A stretch of DNA of 64,000 bases from Deltaproteobacteria bacterium (GTDB taxonomy: Bacteria; Desulfobacterota; Syntrophia; Syntrophales; Smithellaceae), in contig JAKLGV010000017.1 in NCBI GenBank assembly GCA_022710585.1, positions 1 through 64,000 of the forward strand, given 5' to 3'. The translations under genes and the position numbers were made by a program. Positions 1 through 10,800 of the stretch are shown here, piece after piece (the first letter of the stretch is position 1; the number at the start of each line of letters is the position of its first letter). The notes under the pieces are model-generated. The model worked only from the letters and a program-made list of their open reading frames with translations, did not search any database and was not told where the DNA came from.

Positions 1-239
1 ACGACGCGCCTCTAAAGTGGGCTCTCAAAAACAGCAATATGACGCCATCAAAACCCATAAAGAATTATTCAATAAAAGAAATCTACAAGGTCAATGATGT
101 CATCAATCATCCTGTATTCGGGGTAGGCTTTGTCGAGAAAACTATTTGGGACAAAAGCATGTCTGTGTTGTTTAATGATTCCGTGAGATTGATGGCAATG
201 AATATAAATGAAACTCAAGACCGAAGAAGTGAAGAGTAG
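1..239 (+). CDS. Partial hypothetical protein, C-terminal HPxFGxG domain
   Basis: The reading frame is open to the left edge, so the gene probably begins outside the window; an internal ATG lies at position 39. The visible tail contains a motif of the form D-x-I-x-H-P-x-F-G-x-G-x-V followed by a predicted beta-rich stretch. Such tails occur in small deltaproteobacterial proteins that often carry an N-terminal zinc ribbon, which would lie upstream and cannot be seen. No function is known to me. The alternative is a stand-alone 66-residue protein starting at 39, but no good ribosome binding site precedes that ATG. Confidence 0.5.
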   Translation, partial: DAPLKWALKNSNMTPSKPIKNYSIKEIYKVNDVINHPVFGVGFVEKTIWDKSMSVLFNDSVRLMAMNINETQDRRSEE

Positions 240-292
240 GGATAGTGTTTCTTACGGATTGAAAGGCAGTATAATTTTCAATATTGACGTTG

Positions 293-310
293 TGTGGATT
301 ACCGGAAGCA
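293..310 (+). repeat. Short dispersed intergenic repeat, copy 1
   Basis: The 18-mer TGTGGATTACCGGAAGCA lies in the gap after the first gene. It recurs with one mismatch at 58684-58701, and its last 12 bases recur at 60254-60265. All three copies are intergenic. Confidence 0.4.
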
Positions 311-429
311 GTCAATACAAAATTCGACATTCATTATCAGCTTAAATTCTATTCGGGATAATTCACGCGCATCATAAAAGTCAAATTTTTCTTAGCAGAT
401 AAAGAATGAGAGAAAAACGTATCAATTTA

Positions 430-1338
430 TTATTTTGATTCGGTTTTTTTCACCAAAGTTTCAATCTTTTTGTCTTTCTCTGACCAGAGTTCCTGTACCC
501 ATTTGTGCATGGCTTCGCGAAAAGCAGGATCTCCCTCATAATCGCCGTGCATTAAATGCTTGGGAATTTCTATGGTCCTCATTCGCACGGTGATCCGTTT
601 GACTTTCCCGCAAAGAAATTCTCCAAAACCGGGAATACCATCCGGATACACGATCGTAATGTCCAGGATGGAATTAAACTTTTCGCCCAGTACATTTAAA
701 GCCAGCGCCAGTCCTCCGGATTTGGGACGGAGTAGATATTGGTACTCGCTTTTTTGCTTTTCGTGTTTTGCAGGGGTAAAACGCGTGCCTTCCAGAAAAT
801 TCATCACGCTGGTTGGCACGGTGCCGAATTTTTCACAGGCTTTGCGGGTGGCTTCAAAATCTTTGCCTGCCTGTTCCGGATGCTTTTTCAGATATTCCGA
901 GCTGTGGCGGTAAAGAAAAGGATAATCAAGTGCCCACCAGGCAAAACCCATGAAAGGCACGCGAATCAGTTCTCTCTTAATAAAGAATTTTATCAGGGGG
1001 ATGCGCCGATTCAACAAGTACTGCATTACCAGAATATCAACCCAGGATTGATGATTGCTGACCACAAGATACCAACCGTTATAATTTAGATGCTCTGCGC
1101 CCTGAACATCCCACTCGGTTTTTTGAGTAAGGTTCATCCAGCCAATATTGCCGGCAATCCAATTTTCCCCGATCCAGTGCAGAATGTTATTGACAACCTT
1201 AATCAAGGGCGGCCAGGGAATCAGGATTTTCGGAATGGAAACGATAAACAAAAGAGTAACCCAGAACAAGACATTCAAGGTTAGCAGAAGCCCTGCAATC
1301 ACCCCGACGATTTTTGACGGCAAAAAATTCAGCATCAT
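430..1338 (-). CDS. PlsC-type lysophospholipid acyltransferase (YihG-like)
   Basis: A 302-residue membrane-associated acyltransferase that probably acylates lysophosphatidic acid or a related lysolipid at the inner membrane. It has a hydrophobic N-terminal segment (about residues 8-35), then the LPLAT signature H-x4-D seen as NHQSWVD near residue 95, and the second block as FLEGTRF near residue 182. Length and the tryptophan-rich first block resemble the YihG subgroup more than the shorter housekeeping PlsC. The start at 1338 has an AGGG five bases upstream; a second ATG follows directly. It is divergent from typA. Substrate is inferred from family only. Confidence 0.85.
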   Translation of the reverse strand: MMLNFLPSKIVGVIAGLLLTLNVLFWVTLLFIVSIPKILIPWPPLIKVVNNILHWIGENWIAGNIGWMNLTQKTEWDVQGAEHLNYNGWYLVVSNHQSWVDILVMQYLLNRRIPLIKFFIKRELIRVPFMGFAWWALDYPFLYRHSSEYLKKHPEQAGKDFEATRKACEKFGTVPTSVMNFLEGTRFTPAKHEKQKSEYQYLLRPKSGGLALALNVLGEKFNSILDITIVYPDGIPGFGEFLCGKVKRITVRMRTIEIPKHLMHGDYEGDPAFREAMHKWVQELWSEKDKKIETLVKKTESK

Positions 1339-1509
1339 GACAACCCTAAAAATAAAATATTTACAGAAAGTTGCGTGAGCATAAGAAAAAGAGGTTTACA
1401 AGTCAAGAAAATTGTAGCATAGTCGCCGCGAATTACGACACCCGTCTCCAAGAAATAACCGGTTGTGCTCAAAACTGCTATAAATCATAACCTAAAAGGA
1501 TGTAGAAGG

Positions 1510-3327
1510 ATGAAGAAAAATCATTTACGCAATATTGCCATCATTTCCCATGTCGATCACGGCAAAACCACATTGCTTAATGCGATGCTCAAGCAGACCG
1601 GCGTTTTCCATGCCAATCGCGTGGTGGAAGACCGCGTGATGGACTCTATGGATCTGGAAAGAGAACGCGGCATCACCATCATGGCCAAAAATACCGCGGT
1701 GGATTACAACGGAGTGAAAATTAATATCGTCGATACGCCAGGCCATGCGGATTTCGGCGGCGAGGTGGAACGAAGCCTCAATATGGTTGACGGCGCGATC
1801 CTGCTGGTGGATGCCAGCGAAGGACCTCTCCCGCAAACCAGATTCGTTCTGAAAAAAGCCCTCGGTCTGCACCTGCCGATCATTCTGGTCATCAATAAAA
1901 TCGACCGCAGCGATGCCCGCATCGAAGAAGTGATCAATGAAACGTATGATCTCTTCATTGATCTGGGCGCGGAGGAACATCAGATCGAGTTTCCCATTCT
2001 TTATACCAATGCTAAAATCGGCGTCAGCCATAAAAAATTAGGGGATGAAAGCACCGATCTGTCATCCCTGCTTCAGACGATCATCGAATATATGCCGCCG
2101 CCCAGCGGCAACGATGAATCTATTCCACAGTTTCTGGTCACCAATCTGGACTACGATCCCTACGTCGGTCAGATTGCGGTGGGACGGCTGCAAAGCGGCA
2201 AACTGGAAATGAATAATCAATACAGCCTCTGCGCGACAGATAAAATAATCGCCGGTGTGAAGTTTACCGCTCTCTATACGTTCTTCGGGCTGACGAAAAA
2301 ACAGACGGACGTGGTTGAATCGGGGGACATCATCGCTCTCGCGGGAGTGGATAATGTTAAAATCGGCGATACGATTTCCTCTTTTACCGATCCGAAAGCG
2401 CTGCCCCGCCTGCTGGTCGATGAGCCGACCGTGTCCATGATGTTTTATGTTAATGACGGTCCGTTTGCCGGGAAAGAAGGAAAATATTTAACGTCGCGTC
2501 ATCTGCTGGAGCGACTGGAAAAAGAAGCCCTGCGCAATGTCGCTATCAAAATCAAAAAAACAGAAAGAACAGACGCCTTTGAGGTTTGCGGACGCGGCGA
2601 ACTGCAAATGGCGGTGCTCATTGAAACGATGCGCCGCGAGGGCTACGAGCTGATGGTTTCGCGTCCGCGGGTCATTACGCGGGAAGTCAACGGTAAAACG
2701 CACGAGCCGGTGGAACGTCTCTTTCTGGATATTCCGGAAGAATTCGTCGGGAGAATCACCGAAAAACTGTCCATCAGAAAAGGGCGTATGGAAAGTCTCG
2801 TCAACAAAGGTTCGGGCCGGGTTAGCATGGAATTTCTGATTCCGTCGCGAGGATTGATCGGCTTTCGCAGCCAGTTTCTGACGGATACCAAAGGCGGCGG
2901 TGTTATGAATTCCCTTTTGGAAGATTACGCGCCATGGGCGGGCTCTATTCCCCAGCGTCTGACCGGCGTGCTGGTGGCCGACCGTCCCGGCCGTGTCACT
3001 TCTTACGCGAGCTACGCGATGGAAGACCGCGGCGAGATGATCGTGGAAATCGGCACGGAAGTTTATGCGGGGATGGTCGTGGGCGAGCGCAACCGCAGCT
3101 CGGACCTCAATGTAAATATTATCAAGGAAAAGAAGTTGACAAACATGCGGGCATCCACATCCGACGCCACCGTGATTCTAAGGCCGCCGCGCGTTCTGTC
3201 GCTGGACCAGGCCATTGAATTCATCGCCGAAGACGAACTGGTGGAGATAACTCCCAAGAGCGTTCGCCTCAGAAAAATGGAGCTGGACGCGACTAAACGC
3301 CAGATGAAAAGCCGTAAAGAAGACTAA
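1510..3327 (+). CDS. typA: Ribosome-associated translational GTPase TypA/BipA
   Basis: A 605-residue translational GTPase that binds the ribosome and helps assembly and stress or cold adaptation. The G domain starts at once with the P-loop region SHVDHGKTT (about residues 12-20). The effector RGITI, DTPGHADFGGEVER (G3) and NKIDR (G4) follow, then EF-Tu-like domain II, EF-G-like domains and the BipA-specific C-terminal domain. I chose the ATG at 1510 because an AAAAGGA sits at proper spacing and homologues begin near MKKNxLRNIAII; the frame is open further upstream to 1465. Full length for the family. The MBL-fold gene follows after 6 bases. Confidence 0.97.
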   Translation: MKKNHLRNIAIISHVDHGKTTLLNAMLKQTGVFHANRVVEDRVMDSMDLERERGITIMAKNTAVDYNGVKINIVDTPGHADFGGEVERSLNMVDGAILLVDASEGPLPQTRFVLKKALGLHLPIILVINKIDRSDARIEEVINETYDLFIDLGAEEHQIEFPILYTNAKIGVSHKKLGDESTDLSSLLQTIIEYMPPPSGNDESIPQFLVTNLDYDPYVGQIAVGRLQSGKLEMNNQYSLCATDKIIAGVKFTALYTFFGLTKKQTDVVESGDIIALAGVDNVKIGDTISSFTDPKALPRLLVDEPTVSMMFYVNDGPFAGKEGKYLTSRHLLERLEKEALRNVAIKIKKTERTDAFEVCGRGELQMAVLIETMRREGYELMVSRPRVITREVNGKTHEPVERLFLDIPEEFVGRITEKLSIRKGRMESLVNKGSGRVSMEFLIPSRGLIGFRSQFLTDTKGGGVMNSLLEDYAPWAGSIPQRLTGVLVADRPGRVTSYASYAMEDRGEMIVEIGTEVYAGMVVGERNRSSDLNVNIIKEKKLTNMRASTSDATVILRPPRVLSLDQAIEFIAEDELVEITPKSVRLRKMELDATKRQMKSRKED

Positions 3328-3333
3328 AAGTCA

Positions 3334-4302
3334 ATGATCACTGAAATCGAACCGAATTTTTACCGTATCACTTTGCGGATGCCTTATCGCTTAAGGCATG
3401 TCAACGCATATCTGATTGCTCACGGTAAAGAACTGGCGCTCTTCGACACCGGGCTGAACATGCCGCAGGCTTACGAAACTCTGATTCAGGATCTGTCCGA
3501 CATCGGCTTTCGCGTCAAAGATATCAAGCATATTTACCTGACGCATGTGCATACGGATCACTGCAGCATGGCCGGTCTTCTGCAAAAAGAATCCGGCGCC
3601 GAAATTCATCTCTCCCGTGCGGCTTTTGAAGAATATCAACATTTCCGTCAGACCAACCCGACCGTGCAACAATTGAAAAAATTTTATTCGCGCCAAGGCA
3701 TGACGGCTCAACTGATTGATCTTGTCATTGAAGAATATGAAGACATTCGCGGTATCATTGCTGAATTTAGCGCCGATAATTTCCTGTCTGACAAAGAAGA
3801 CTGTGCATTCGGCAACTGGAAATTTGAAGTCATTTTTACGCCCGGCCATGCCGCCGGACACGTCAGTTTTTTCTTTCCGGAAAAATGTTTTTTACTGTCC
3901 GGTGATCACATTCTGCCCTATATCGCGCCGATTCTCAGCCCGAACATATTCGATGATGACTTTCGCTCGCTGACCGCTTATCTGGATTCACTCAGTGCCA
4001 TTGAAAGACTGCCTGTCGGCGCCATTTATCCGGGACACGGCAATTCTTTTGTCGATGTCAGTGAGAGATTATCCGACATCCGCCAACATCATCAAAAAAG
4101 AAAGCTTGCTGTTCTGGATCATATAAACACACAGTCTAAAACCACCTATGAGATTTCACAAGAGATGGTCAGCCCCACTCTTTCCGATTTTGATAGATTT
4201 CTGTCCTTGAATGAAACCCTGACGTATTTAAAGGAACTCAAGGCTGAAGGCGTCATCAGAGAAGACGACATCAACAATGTTTTGGCCTACTCCGGGGCGT
4301 GA
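3334..4302 (+). CDS. Metallo-beta-lactamase-fold hydrolase with C-terminal winged-helix-like domain
   Basis: A 322-residue cytoplasmic MBL-fold hydrolase. The metal-binding block THVHTDH (HxHxDH, about residues 69-75), a later GHAAGH and the PGHG near residue 231 supply the binuclear zinc ligands. The last 80 residues form a helical, winged-helix-like region as in the LACTB2/YqgX-like group. Substrate cannot be told from sequence; thioesterase, glyoxalase II-like and RNase roles occur in this group. It lies 6 bases after typA, so co-transcription is likely. Confidence 0.85.
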   Translation: MITEIEPNFYRITLRMPYRLRHVNAYLIAHGKELALFDTGLNMPQAYETLIQDLSDIGFRVKDIKHIYLTHVHTDHCSMAGLLQKESGAEIHLSRAAFEEYQHFRQTNPTVQQLKKFYSRQGMTAQLIDLVIEEYEDIRGIIAEFSADNFLSDKEDCAFGNWKFEVIFTPGHAAGHVSFFFPEKCFLLSGDHILPYIAPILSPNIFDDDFRSLTAYLDSLSAIERLPVGAIYPGHGNSFVDVSERLSDIRQHHQKRKLAVLDHINTQSKTTYEISQEMVSPTLSDFDRFLSLNETLTYLKELKAEGVIREDDINNVLAYSGA

Positions 4303-4370
4303 GGATTGTAGTTGACAGACAGTGAATAATGAATAATATACGCGCCCTGGTTATTGAAGGATAAGCAATT

Positions 4371-5957
4371 TTGAGCAAACATCTCCAAAAAGAAATTGAA
4401 CGTCGCCGCACGTTCGGCATCATCAGCCATCCCGACGCGGGAAAGACCACGCTCACAGAAAAGCTGCTGCTTTTCGGCGGGGCCATTCAGATGGCCGGCG
4501 CTGTCAAGGCGCGCAAAGCCTCCAAACACGCGCTGAGCGACTGGATGGCCATTGAAAAAGACCGCGGCATTTCGGTGACGTCGTCGGTGATGAAATTCGA
4601 ATACGCGGACTGCGAAATCAATCTGCTTGACACACCCGGCCATCAGGACTTCTCCGAAGACACCTACCGGGTGCTCACGGCCGTGGACAGCGCGCTGATG
4701 GTGATTGACGGAGCCAAGGGCGTCGAGACACAAACCCAGAAGCTGATGGAAGTCTGCCGCCTGCGCAATACGCCGATTATTACCTTCATCAACAAACTGG
4801 ACCGCGATTGCCTGCCGCCGCTGGAAATTCTTTCGGATATTGAAGACAAGCTGCAGATCGAATGCTCACCGCTGTCATGGCCGATCGGCATGGGCAAGCG
4901 TTTCAGGGGCGTTTACAATATGTACGATAAGAAACTCCATCTATTCACGCCGGGAAAAGCAAGACGTTCTGATGAGGGAGTGGTTATCAACGATTTATCT
5001 GATCCGCTGCTGGATGAATTGCTGGAGCGTCAGGCCGATGAACTGCGCGAGGAAGTTGCCCTGCTGGAAGGCGCGGCCAATCCCTTTGATCCCAGGGAAT
5101 ACTTAAAAGCCAGCCAGACGCCGGTTTTCTTCGGCAGTGCCATCAACAATTTCGGCGTCAAAGAACTGCTTGACGCTTTTGTGGAAATCGCCCCGCCGCC
5201 GGTTGTGCGTCCGACAACCACCAGAGCAGTGAGCCCGGAGGAGGACGATTTTTCAGGCTTTGTCTTCAAAATTCAGGCCAACATGGATCCGGCGCATCGG
5301 GACCGCATTGCTTTCATGCGGATCTGTTCAGGACAATTCCAGCGCGGCATGAAAGTTGTTCATCACCGTATCGGGCGGGAGGTATCTCTCTCCAATGCCA
5401 CGATTTTCATGGCGCAGAACCGCACCAATATCGAGGAGGCCTATCCCGGCGATATCATCGGCATTCATAATTACGGTACCATTAAAATAGGCGACACCTT
5501 CACCCAGAAGGAACCGCTCAAATTTACCGGCATTCCGCACTTTGCGCCCGAGCATTTCTGCCGTGTAAGGCTTAAAGATCCGCTGCGGATGAAGCATCTG
5601 CAAAAAGGATTGATCCAGCTTTCCGAAGAAGGAGCGATTCAGGTTTTCAAACCCCTGTGGGGGTCGGATAATATTCTGGGCGCGGTAGGTGCTCTGCAGT
5701 TTGATGTGACCATGTCGCGGCTCAAAGACGAATACAGCGTTTATGCCGATTACGAGAAAGCCGATTACGCCGCCGCCCGCTGGGTCACCTGCGACGACGT
5801 TAAAATAATGGATGATTTCCAAAAGAAGAATCAGACCAATCTGGCTCTTGATGCCGAAGGTAACCTGGTCTATCTGGCGTTAAGCGAGTGGCGACTTTCA
5901 CACACGATGGAAGAATGGCCGAAAGTCAAATTCCATAAGACGATGGAGAAAGGCTGA
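4371..5957 (+). CDS. prfC: Peptide chain release factor 3
   Basis: A 528-residue GTPase that recycles RF1/RF2 from the ribosome after peptide release. The G1 loop [15 protein letters not shown] lies near residue 18. RGISVTSS (G2), [14 protein letters not shown] (G3) and INKLDRD (G4) follow, and the C-terminal RF3 domain is complete. The start is TTG at 4371, preceded by GAAGGA nine bases upstream, and it matches where RF3 proteins begin. It is downstream of the MBL-fold gene on the same strand. Assignment rests on RF3-specific motifs such as the FGGAIQMAG block, which differ from EF-G. Confidence 0.97.
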   Translation: MSKHLQKEIERRRTFGIISHPDAGKTTLTEKLLLFGGAIQMAGAVKARKASKHALSDWMAIEKDRGISVTSSVMKFEYADCEINLLDTPGHQDFSEDTYRVLTAVDSALMVIDGAKGVETQTQKLMEVCRLRNTPIITFINKLDRDCLPPLEILSDIEDKLQIECSPLSWPIGMGKRFRGVYNMYDKKLHLFTPGKARRSDEGVVINDLSDPLLDELLERQADELREEVALLEGAANPFDPREYLKASQTPVFFGSAINNFGVKELLDAFVEIAPPPVVRPTTTRAVSPEEDDFSGFVFKIQANMDPAHRDRIAFMRICSGQFQRGMKVVHHRIGREVSLSNATIFMAQNRTNIEEAYPGDIIGIHNYGTIKIGDTFTQKEPLKFTGIPHFAPEHFCRVRLKDPLRMKHLQKGLIQLSEEGAIQVFKPLWGSDNILGAVGALQFDVTMSRLKDEYSVYADYEKADYAAARWVTCDDVKIMDDFQKKNQTNLALDAEGNLVYLALSEWRLSHTMEEWPKVKFHKTMEKG

Positions 5958-6022
5958 CGGTACCTGACGGGAGTTACCTTCCATTCAACAGGGTTTTTAA
6001 AAGATGCTGTCAGAAAACAAAA

Positions 6023-6052
6023 AACCCGCTCCTTACGGTAACGGGCTTATTT
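6023..6052 (+). terminator. Possible terminator after prfC
   Basis: A short hairpin pairs CCCG with CGGG around a palindromic TTACGGTAA core. On the plus strand it is followed by only a few T residues. On the minus strand it would be followed by a better T run, so orientation is uncertain. Confidence 0.4.
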
Positions 6053-6249
6053 GTTGAAGATTTTGCCGTTTTTACTTTGCTATTTTTGTCGCTGCGCCAT
6101 TAAATGGCGTGCAAACACCGTAGCAAAGTATGAACAAAAATCAAGAGATATTTTGAAAAATATTTTGGCTTGAGGCAATTCATAAAATAAACAATGAGTT
6201 GGAAGTTGAATAAATTGGTCTTAGGCATGAAATTACCTTAAATTTGTTC

Positions 6250-6277
6250 TTGACAAGGCGAAAAAAAAGCGTATTTT
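6250..6277 (+). promoter_or_regulatory. Sigma-70-type promoter for the lipoprotein gene
   Basis: TTGACA at 6250-6255, a 16-base A-rich spacer and TATTTT at 6272-6277. The lipoprotein start codon lies about 55 bases downstream with a strong ribosome binding site. Confidence 0.6.
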
Positions 6278-6330
6278 GCTCACAATATAAGGATTAACTT
6301 TATAAATCTTTGAAAGGAGGTTTGCCTATA

Positions 6331-6555
6331 ATGAAAAAAATATTTGCTATTTTTGTAGCCATGATGCTTGTTGCTTCTTTGTCTCTGTCAGTTGTAGGAT
6401 GCAAAAAAGCTGAAGAACCGGCACCGGCTCCGACAGTTGAAGCTCCTGCACCGGCTCCTGCTCCCGCTCCTGAAGCTACACCGGCTCCTGCTCCCGCTCC
6501 TGAAGCTGCACCGGCTCCCGCAGCACCGGCTCCTGCTCCTGCTCCTGCAAAGTAA
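6331..6555 (+). CDS. Small Pro/Ala-repeat lipoprotein
   Basis: A 74-residue predicted lipoprotein. The N-terminus is a signal peptide (MKK plus about 18 hydrophobic residues) ending in the lipobox VVGC, so Cys25 should be the lipidated residue. Everything after KKAEE is a low-complexity run of Ala-Pro-Glu repeats, typical of an extended, envelope-spanning linker. The repeat is visible at DNA level (two 30-base units). The ATG at 6331 has GAAAGGAGG ten bases upstream; the frame extends to 6310 but that start would include the ribosome binding site. A strong terminator follows, so it is probably monocistronic. Specific role unknown. Confidence 0.8.
   Translation: MKKIFAIFVAMMLVASLSLSVVGCKKAEEPAPAPTVEAPAPAPAPAPEATPAPAPAPEAAPAPAAPAPAPAPAK
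6449..6508 (+). repeat. Tandem 30-base repeat inside the lipoprotein gene
   Basis: Two nearly identical 30-base units (6449-6478 and 6479-6508), each beginning CACCGGCTCCTGCTCCCGCT, followed by a degenerate third. They encode the Pro-Ala-rich linker and could expand or contract by slippage. Confidence 0.8.
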
Positions 6556-6871
6556 TTTGAGCAATAAATTTGCAGATAAATTTCGGGTCTTAGCTTGAAA
6601 AAGTTAAGACCCGATTTTTTATGCCCGCAAGGACGTTGCTTCTTTTCCCTTCTGAGACGCAGTCATTTCCTCCGTTTAATTTCGCAGGATGAGCATGCTG
6701 AATAGTGCGTACCACCGATATTGCCGCACGAAAAAATATTCATTGAAGTTTTTACTGATTTAACGTAGTCACACCAATACGATTATGATCCGAAAAGATG
6801 GAGGCCGTGATGACTGTTTCCGTTGTTTTTCGGGGATTATAAAAGATGAACCCCATCATAGGAGAAAAAAC
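6556..6871. other. Intergenic region after the lipoprotein gene
   Basis: Contains the lipoprotein terminator at its left end. I see nothing else clear in the remaining 250 bases. Confidence 0.6.
6584..6620 (+). terminator. Rho-independent terminator after the lipoprotein gene
   Basis: A perfect 9-bp stem, CGGGTCTTA paired with TAAGACCCG around a 12-base loop, followed directly by a run of T residues. Confidence 0.9.
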
Positions 6872-7219
6872 ATGAGTAATGGCGCCCCCAAAATGACGGA
6901 CATTAAAATTAATACCGATAATCTTTATAGGGAAGAAGCTTTTACAGACCTGACTTTTGCTACCATCAGACGTCTTTTGCCCGTCAAGCTTGACGGCTCG
7001 CCTGATGACAGCAGAGAGCCGATTTTTACCGGCTTGACCCAGCTGATGTCGCCCAACGGGCCGATTCCGGTTCAATGTCTTATTGAGGGCGCGAAATCAC
7101 TCAGCGAAGCGGCGGAAAAATTGCCGGCGGCCATTGAAAAAACCGTTCAGGCGATGATTGCCGAAGCCAAGGAAATGGAGCGACAGGAAGCTTCAAAAAT
7201 CGTTATTCCCGGCCAGTAA
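6872..7219 (+). CDS. Conserved hypothetical cytoplasmic protein
   Basis: A 115-residue soluble protein with no signal peptide or membrane segment. The N-terminal half contains a conserved-looking stretch, FTDLTFATIRRLLPV, then a region rich in Gly-Thr-Gln around TGLTQLMSPNGPIP. The last 45 residues form a charged helix. It resembles short 'cytoplasmic proteins' common in deltaproteobacteria, whose function is not known to me. The start was placed at 6872 because AGGAGA lies eight bases upstream; the frame is open to 6785 but the extra residues look non-coding. Confidence 0.7.
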   Translation: MSNGAPKMTDIKINTDNLYREEAFTDLTFATIRRLLPVKLDGSPDDSREPIFTGLTQLMSPNGPIPVQCLIEGAKSLSEAAEKLPAAIEKTVQAMIAEAKEMERQEASKIVIPGQ

Positions 7220-7434
7220 TTGAGTTTCGACTTTATCTCAAAAATGTTTCTCGTGCATTTGCCATAGACGGGCCTTTCAGCACCCGCCGTTGCCGTATTT
7301 TATCCTTATCCCGATTTGAATAAAGATAATTAATATCAATAAGATAAGTATTTTTGTGCTTTCAAGACGAATATTCTTGATATTATACCCCACTTTCGGT
7401 AAACGGATACAATATTTTGAATCGGGGTTCAATC

Positions 7435-7839
7435 ATGCCGAAAAACATCACAAAAAATGAACTGGCAGGCCTGACTCTGCTGGGCAAAGCGGCCAAACCG
7501 GTGCGCAAGCTGGAGACCTTTCCCAATCGCAATGAAAATCGCGATTATCTGGTCACCATGCAAACGGAGGAATTCACGTGTGTCTGCCCGAAAACCGGCC
7601 AGCCGGATTTTGCTAAAATAAAAATCCAGTACATTCCGGATAAGAAAATTGTCGAATCCAAATCGCTGAAACTTTATTTGTGGTCTTTCCGTGATGAAGG
7701 CGTTTTCCACGAACACGTGACCAACATTATTCTGGATGATCTTGTCGCCGCGCTCAAACCCCGCTGGTGTAAAGTCAGCGCGGAATTTGCCGTCCGCGGC
7801 GGAATCGGAATAACCGTTGATGCTGAATATAAAAAATAA
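7435..7839 (+). CDS. queF: NADPH-dependent preQ0 reductase QueF
   Basis: A 134-residue type I QueF that reduces 7-cyano-7-deazaguanine to preQ1 in queuosine synthesis, in the cytoplasm. The catalytic Cys sits in EFTCVCPKTGQPDFA, and the family signature ESKSLKLYLWSFRD follows. The tunnelling-fold C-terminus with His and Glu substrate ligands is present. The start at 7435 has a weak GGGG upstream; a TTG at 7417 would add six residues. I looked for a preQ1 riboswitch upstream and saw no clear one. carB begins 23 bases later. Confidence 0.95.
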   Translation: MPKNITKNELAGLTLLGKAAKPVRKLETFPNRNENRDYLVTMQTEEFTCVCPKTGQPDFAKIKIQYIPDKKIVESKSLKLYLWSFRDEGVFHEHVTNIILDDLVAALKPRWCKVSAEFAVRGGIGITVDAEYKK

Positions 7840-7862
7840 CTCCCTTTAAGAAAGGACATCCC

Positions 7863-10800
7863 ATGGGAAAAAGAACAGATATTAAAAAAGTTTTGATTAT
7901 CGGCTCGGGGCCGATCGTCATCGGACAGGCCTGCGAATTTGATTATTCAGGAACCCAGGCCTGCAAGGCGCTGCGCAAACTCGGATATCAAATAGTCTTG
8001 GTGAATTCCAATCCGGCAACCATCATGACCGATCCGGGTATGGCCGACGTCACATATATCGAACCGCTCAATTTGCAGACCCTGACGGAAATCATTGAAA
8101 ACGAAAAACCGGATGCCATCCTGCCCAATCTGGGCGGACAGACCGGCCTCAATCTGACTTCGGAACTATACAAAAAAGGCGTTCTGGAAAAACACGGCGT
8201 GAAGGTTATCGGCGTCCAGGTCGATGCGATTGAACGGGGCGAGGACAGAATCGCTTTCAAGGAAACGATGAACAAGCTCGGTATCGAAATGCCCAAAAGC
8301 GAGCCGGCCACGTCCGTGGAAGAGGCGGAAAAGATTGCCGCGAAAATGGGCTACCCCGTGGTCGTTCGTCCGGCTTACACGATGGGCGGCACCGGCGGTG
8401 GCATCGTCTATAATCTGGAAGAGCTGCGTACCATTGCGAGCCGCGGCATTTCGGCCAGTCTCATCGGCCAGATATTGATTGAAGAATCGGTGATCGGTTG
8501 GGAAGAACTGGAGCTTGAAGTTGTCCGTGACGCCAAGAATCAGATGATCACGGTCTGTTTTATTGAAAACGTGGACGCGATGGGTGTGCATACGGGAGAT
8601 TCCTACTGCACCGCGCCGATGTTGACCATCTCTCCCGAATTACAGAAACGTCTGCAGGATTATTCCTACAAAATCGTGGAAGCGATTCAGGTGATCGGCG
8701 GAACCAATGTGCAGTTCGCGCACGATCCCAAAACCGACCGCGTGGTCGTCATTGAAATCAATCCGCGTACGTCGCGTTCTTCCGCGCTGGCTTCCAAGGC
8801 CACCGGCTTCCCCATCGCCCTGATTTCTTCCATTCTGGCCTCCGGTGTGACCATGGATGAAATTCCCTACTGGCGCGACGGATCGCTGGAAAAATACACG
8901 CCATCAGGTGACTATGTTGTCGTCAAATTCGCCCGCTGGGATTTTGAAAAGTTCCCCGGAGCGGAAGACAGACTGGGCACGCAGATGCGCGCCGTCGGCG
9001 AAGTCATGAGCATCGGCAAAAATTACAAGGAAGCTTTCCAGAAATCCATCCGTTCTCTTGAGAAAAAACGCTACGGCCTTGGTTTTGTGAAAGACTTCAA
9101 TTCAAAATCGCTGGAAGAATTGATGGAAATGCTTTCCGAACCGTCCAGCGAAAGACAGTTCATTATGTATGAAGCGCTGCGCAAGGGAGCCGCGGTTGAC
9201 GCGCTGTCGGCCAAAACCTACATTAAAAAATATTTCATCGAACAGATGAAGGAACTGGTCGACCTGGAAGAAAAAATTCTTCAATGCAAAAAGAAAAAAC
9301 TGCCTGATGATTTGCTGATTCAGGCGAAGAAAGACGGTTTTGCCGACAAATATCTGGCGCAGATTCTCGGCAGGGATGAAGAAGAAATCCGCAAACAGCG
9401 TCTGGCGCTGGGCGTGGCGGAAGCCTGGGAAGCCGTGCCGGTCAGCGGCGTGGAAAATGCGGCCTATTATTTTTCCACCTACAATGCCCCAGATACCGTA
9501 TCTGTAACCAAGAACCGCAAGATTATGGTCCTGGGTGGCGGCCCCAACCGCATCGGCCAGGGAATCGAATTCGATTACTGCTGCGTGCACGCGGCATTTG
9601 CCCTGCGCGACGAGGGAATCGAATCCATCATGGTCAACTGCAATCCCGAAACGGTTTCCACCGATTATGACACCTCGAACAAACTTTATTTTGAACCGCT
9701 CACTGTGGAAGATGTTTTGAGCATTTACGAAAAAGAAAAACCGGAAGGCGTGATTGTTCAATTCGGAGGACAGACGCCACTCAACATCGCGGATGAACTT
9801 GCCAGAGCCGGCGTGAACATCATCGGCACCTCACCGGAAACCATCGACCTGGCGGAAGACCGCGACCGCTTCCGCATGATGATGGACAAACTGGGCATTC
9901 CGATGCCCAAGTCGGGGATGGCCAGCAATCTGGAACAGGCGCTCAAAGTCGCCGGTGACATCGGCTATCCCCTGATGGTGCGTCCTTCTTATGTGCTGGG
10001 CGGACGCGGCATGGAAGTTGTGCATGATGAGTCCATGCTCAAACGCTACGTGAACGCGGCGGTTGGCGTCACACCCGAACGGCCGATTCTGATCGACAAG
10101 TTTCTGGAGAACGCCATCGAAGCCGAAGCTGACGCGATTTCCGACGGCACCGACGCTTTTGTTCCGGCCGTCATGGAACATATCGAGCTGGCCGGCGTTC
10201 ATTCCGGCGATTCCGCCTGCGTGATTCCGCCGGTGAGCATTCCGCTGAAGCATATTGATACCCTTAATGACTACACAAAGAAGATCGCCGTCGAATTCGG
10301 CGTGGTCGGTTTGATGAACATTCAGTATGCGATTGCCAACGATGTCGTTTACATCCTGGAAGCCAATCCCCGTGCCTCCCGCACCGTGCCTCTGGTCTCC
10401 AAGGTCTGTAACATTTCCATGGCTCGCCTGGCCACGCAGATCATGCTGGGCAAAAAACTGAAGGATTTGAATCTGCAGAATAAAGCATTCCGTCATTTCG
10501 GCGTGAAGGAAGCGGTATTCCCCTTCAACATGTATCCAGAAGTTGATCCGGTTCTTGGACCGGAAATGCGCTCCACTGGAGAAGTCCTGGGACTGGCCGA
10601 TTCGTTCGGGCTGGCTTACTATAAAGCGCAGGAAGCAACGCAGCAGAATTTACCCTCGCAGGGAACCGTTCTGATTACGGTCGAGGAAAAGGACAAGGGC
10701 GGCGTTCTGGAAGTTGCGCGCGCGTTCAAGAAAATAGGATTCAAAATACTGGCGTCCGAAGGAACTCATAAATTCCTGAATGAAAACTCCATCGAGGCCG

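Larger units (their letters stand above)
5958..6330. other. Intergenic region between prfC and the lipoprotein gene
   Basis: AT-rich gap of 373 bases. It holds a CCCG/CGGG hairpin just after prfC (6023-6048) and a promoter-like sequence at 6250-6277. I see no gene or mobile element between them. Confidence 0.7.

Noticed and set aside
7220-7434. Possible preQ1 riboswitch upstream of queF
   Set aside because: I could not find the characteristic hairpin plus A-rich tail arrangement of preQ1 aptamers.
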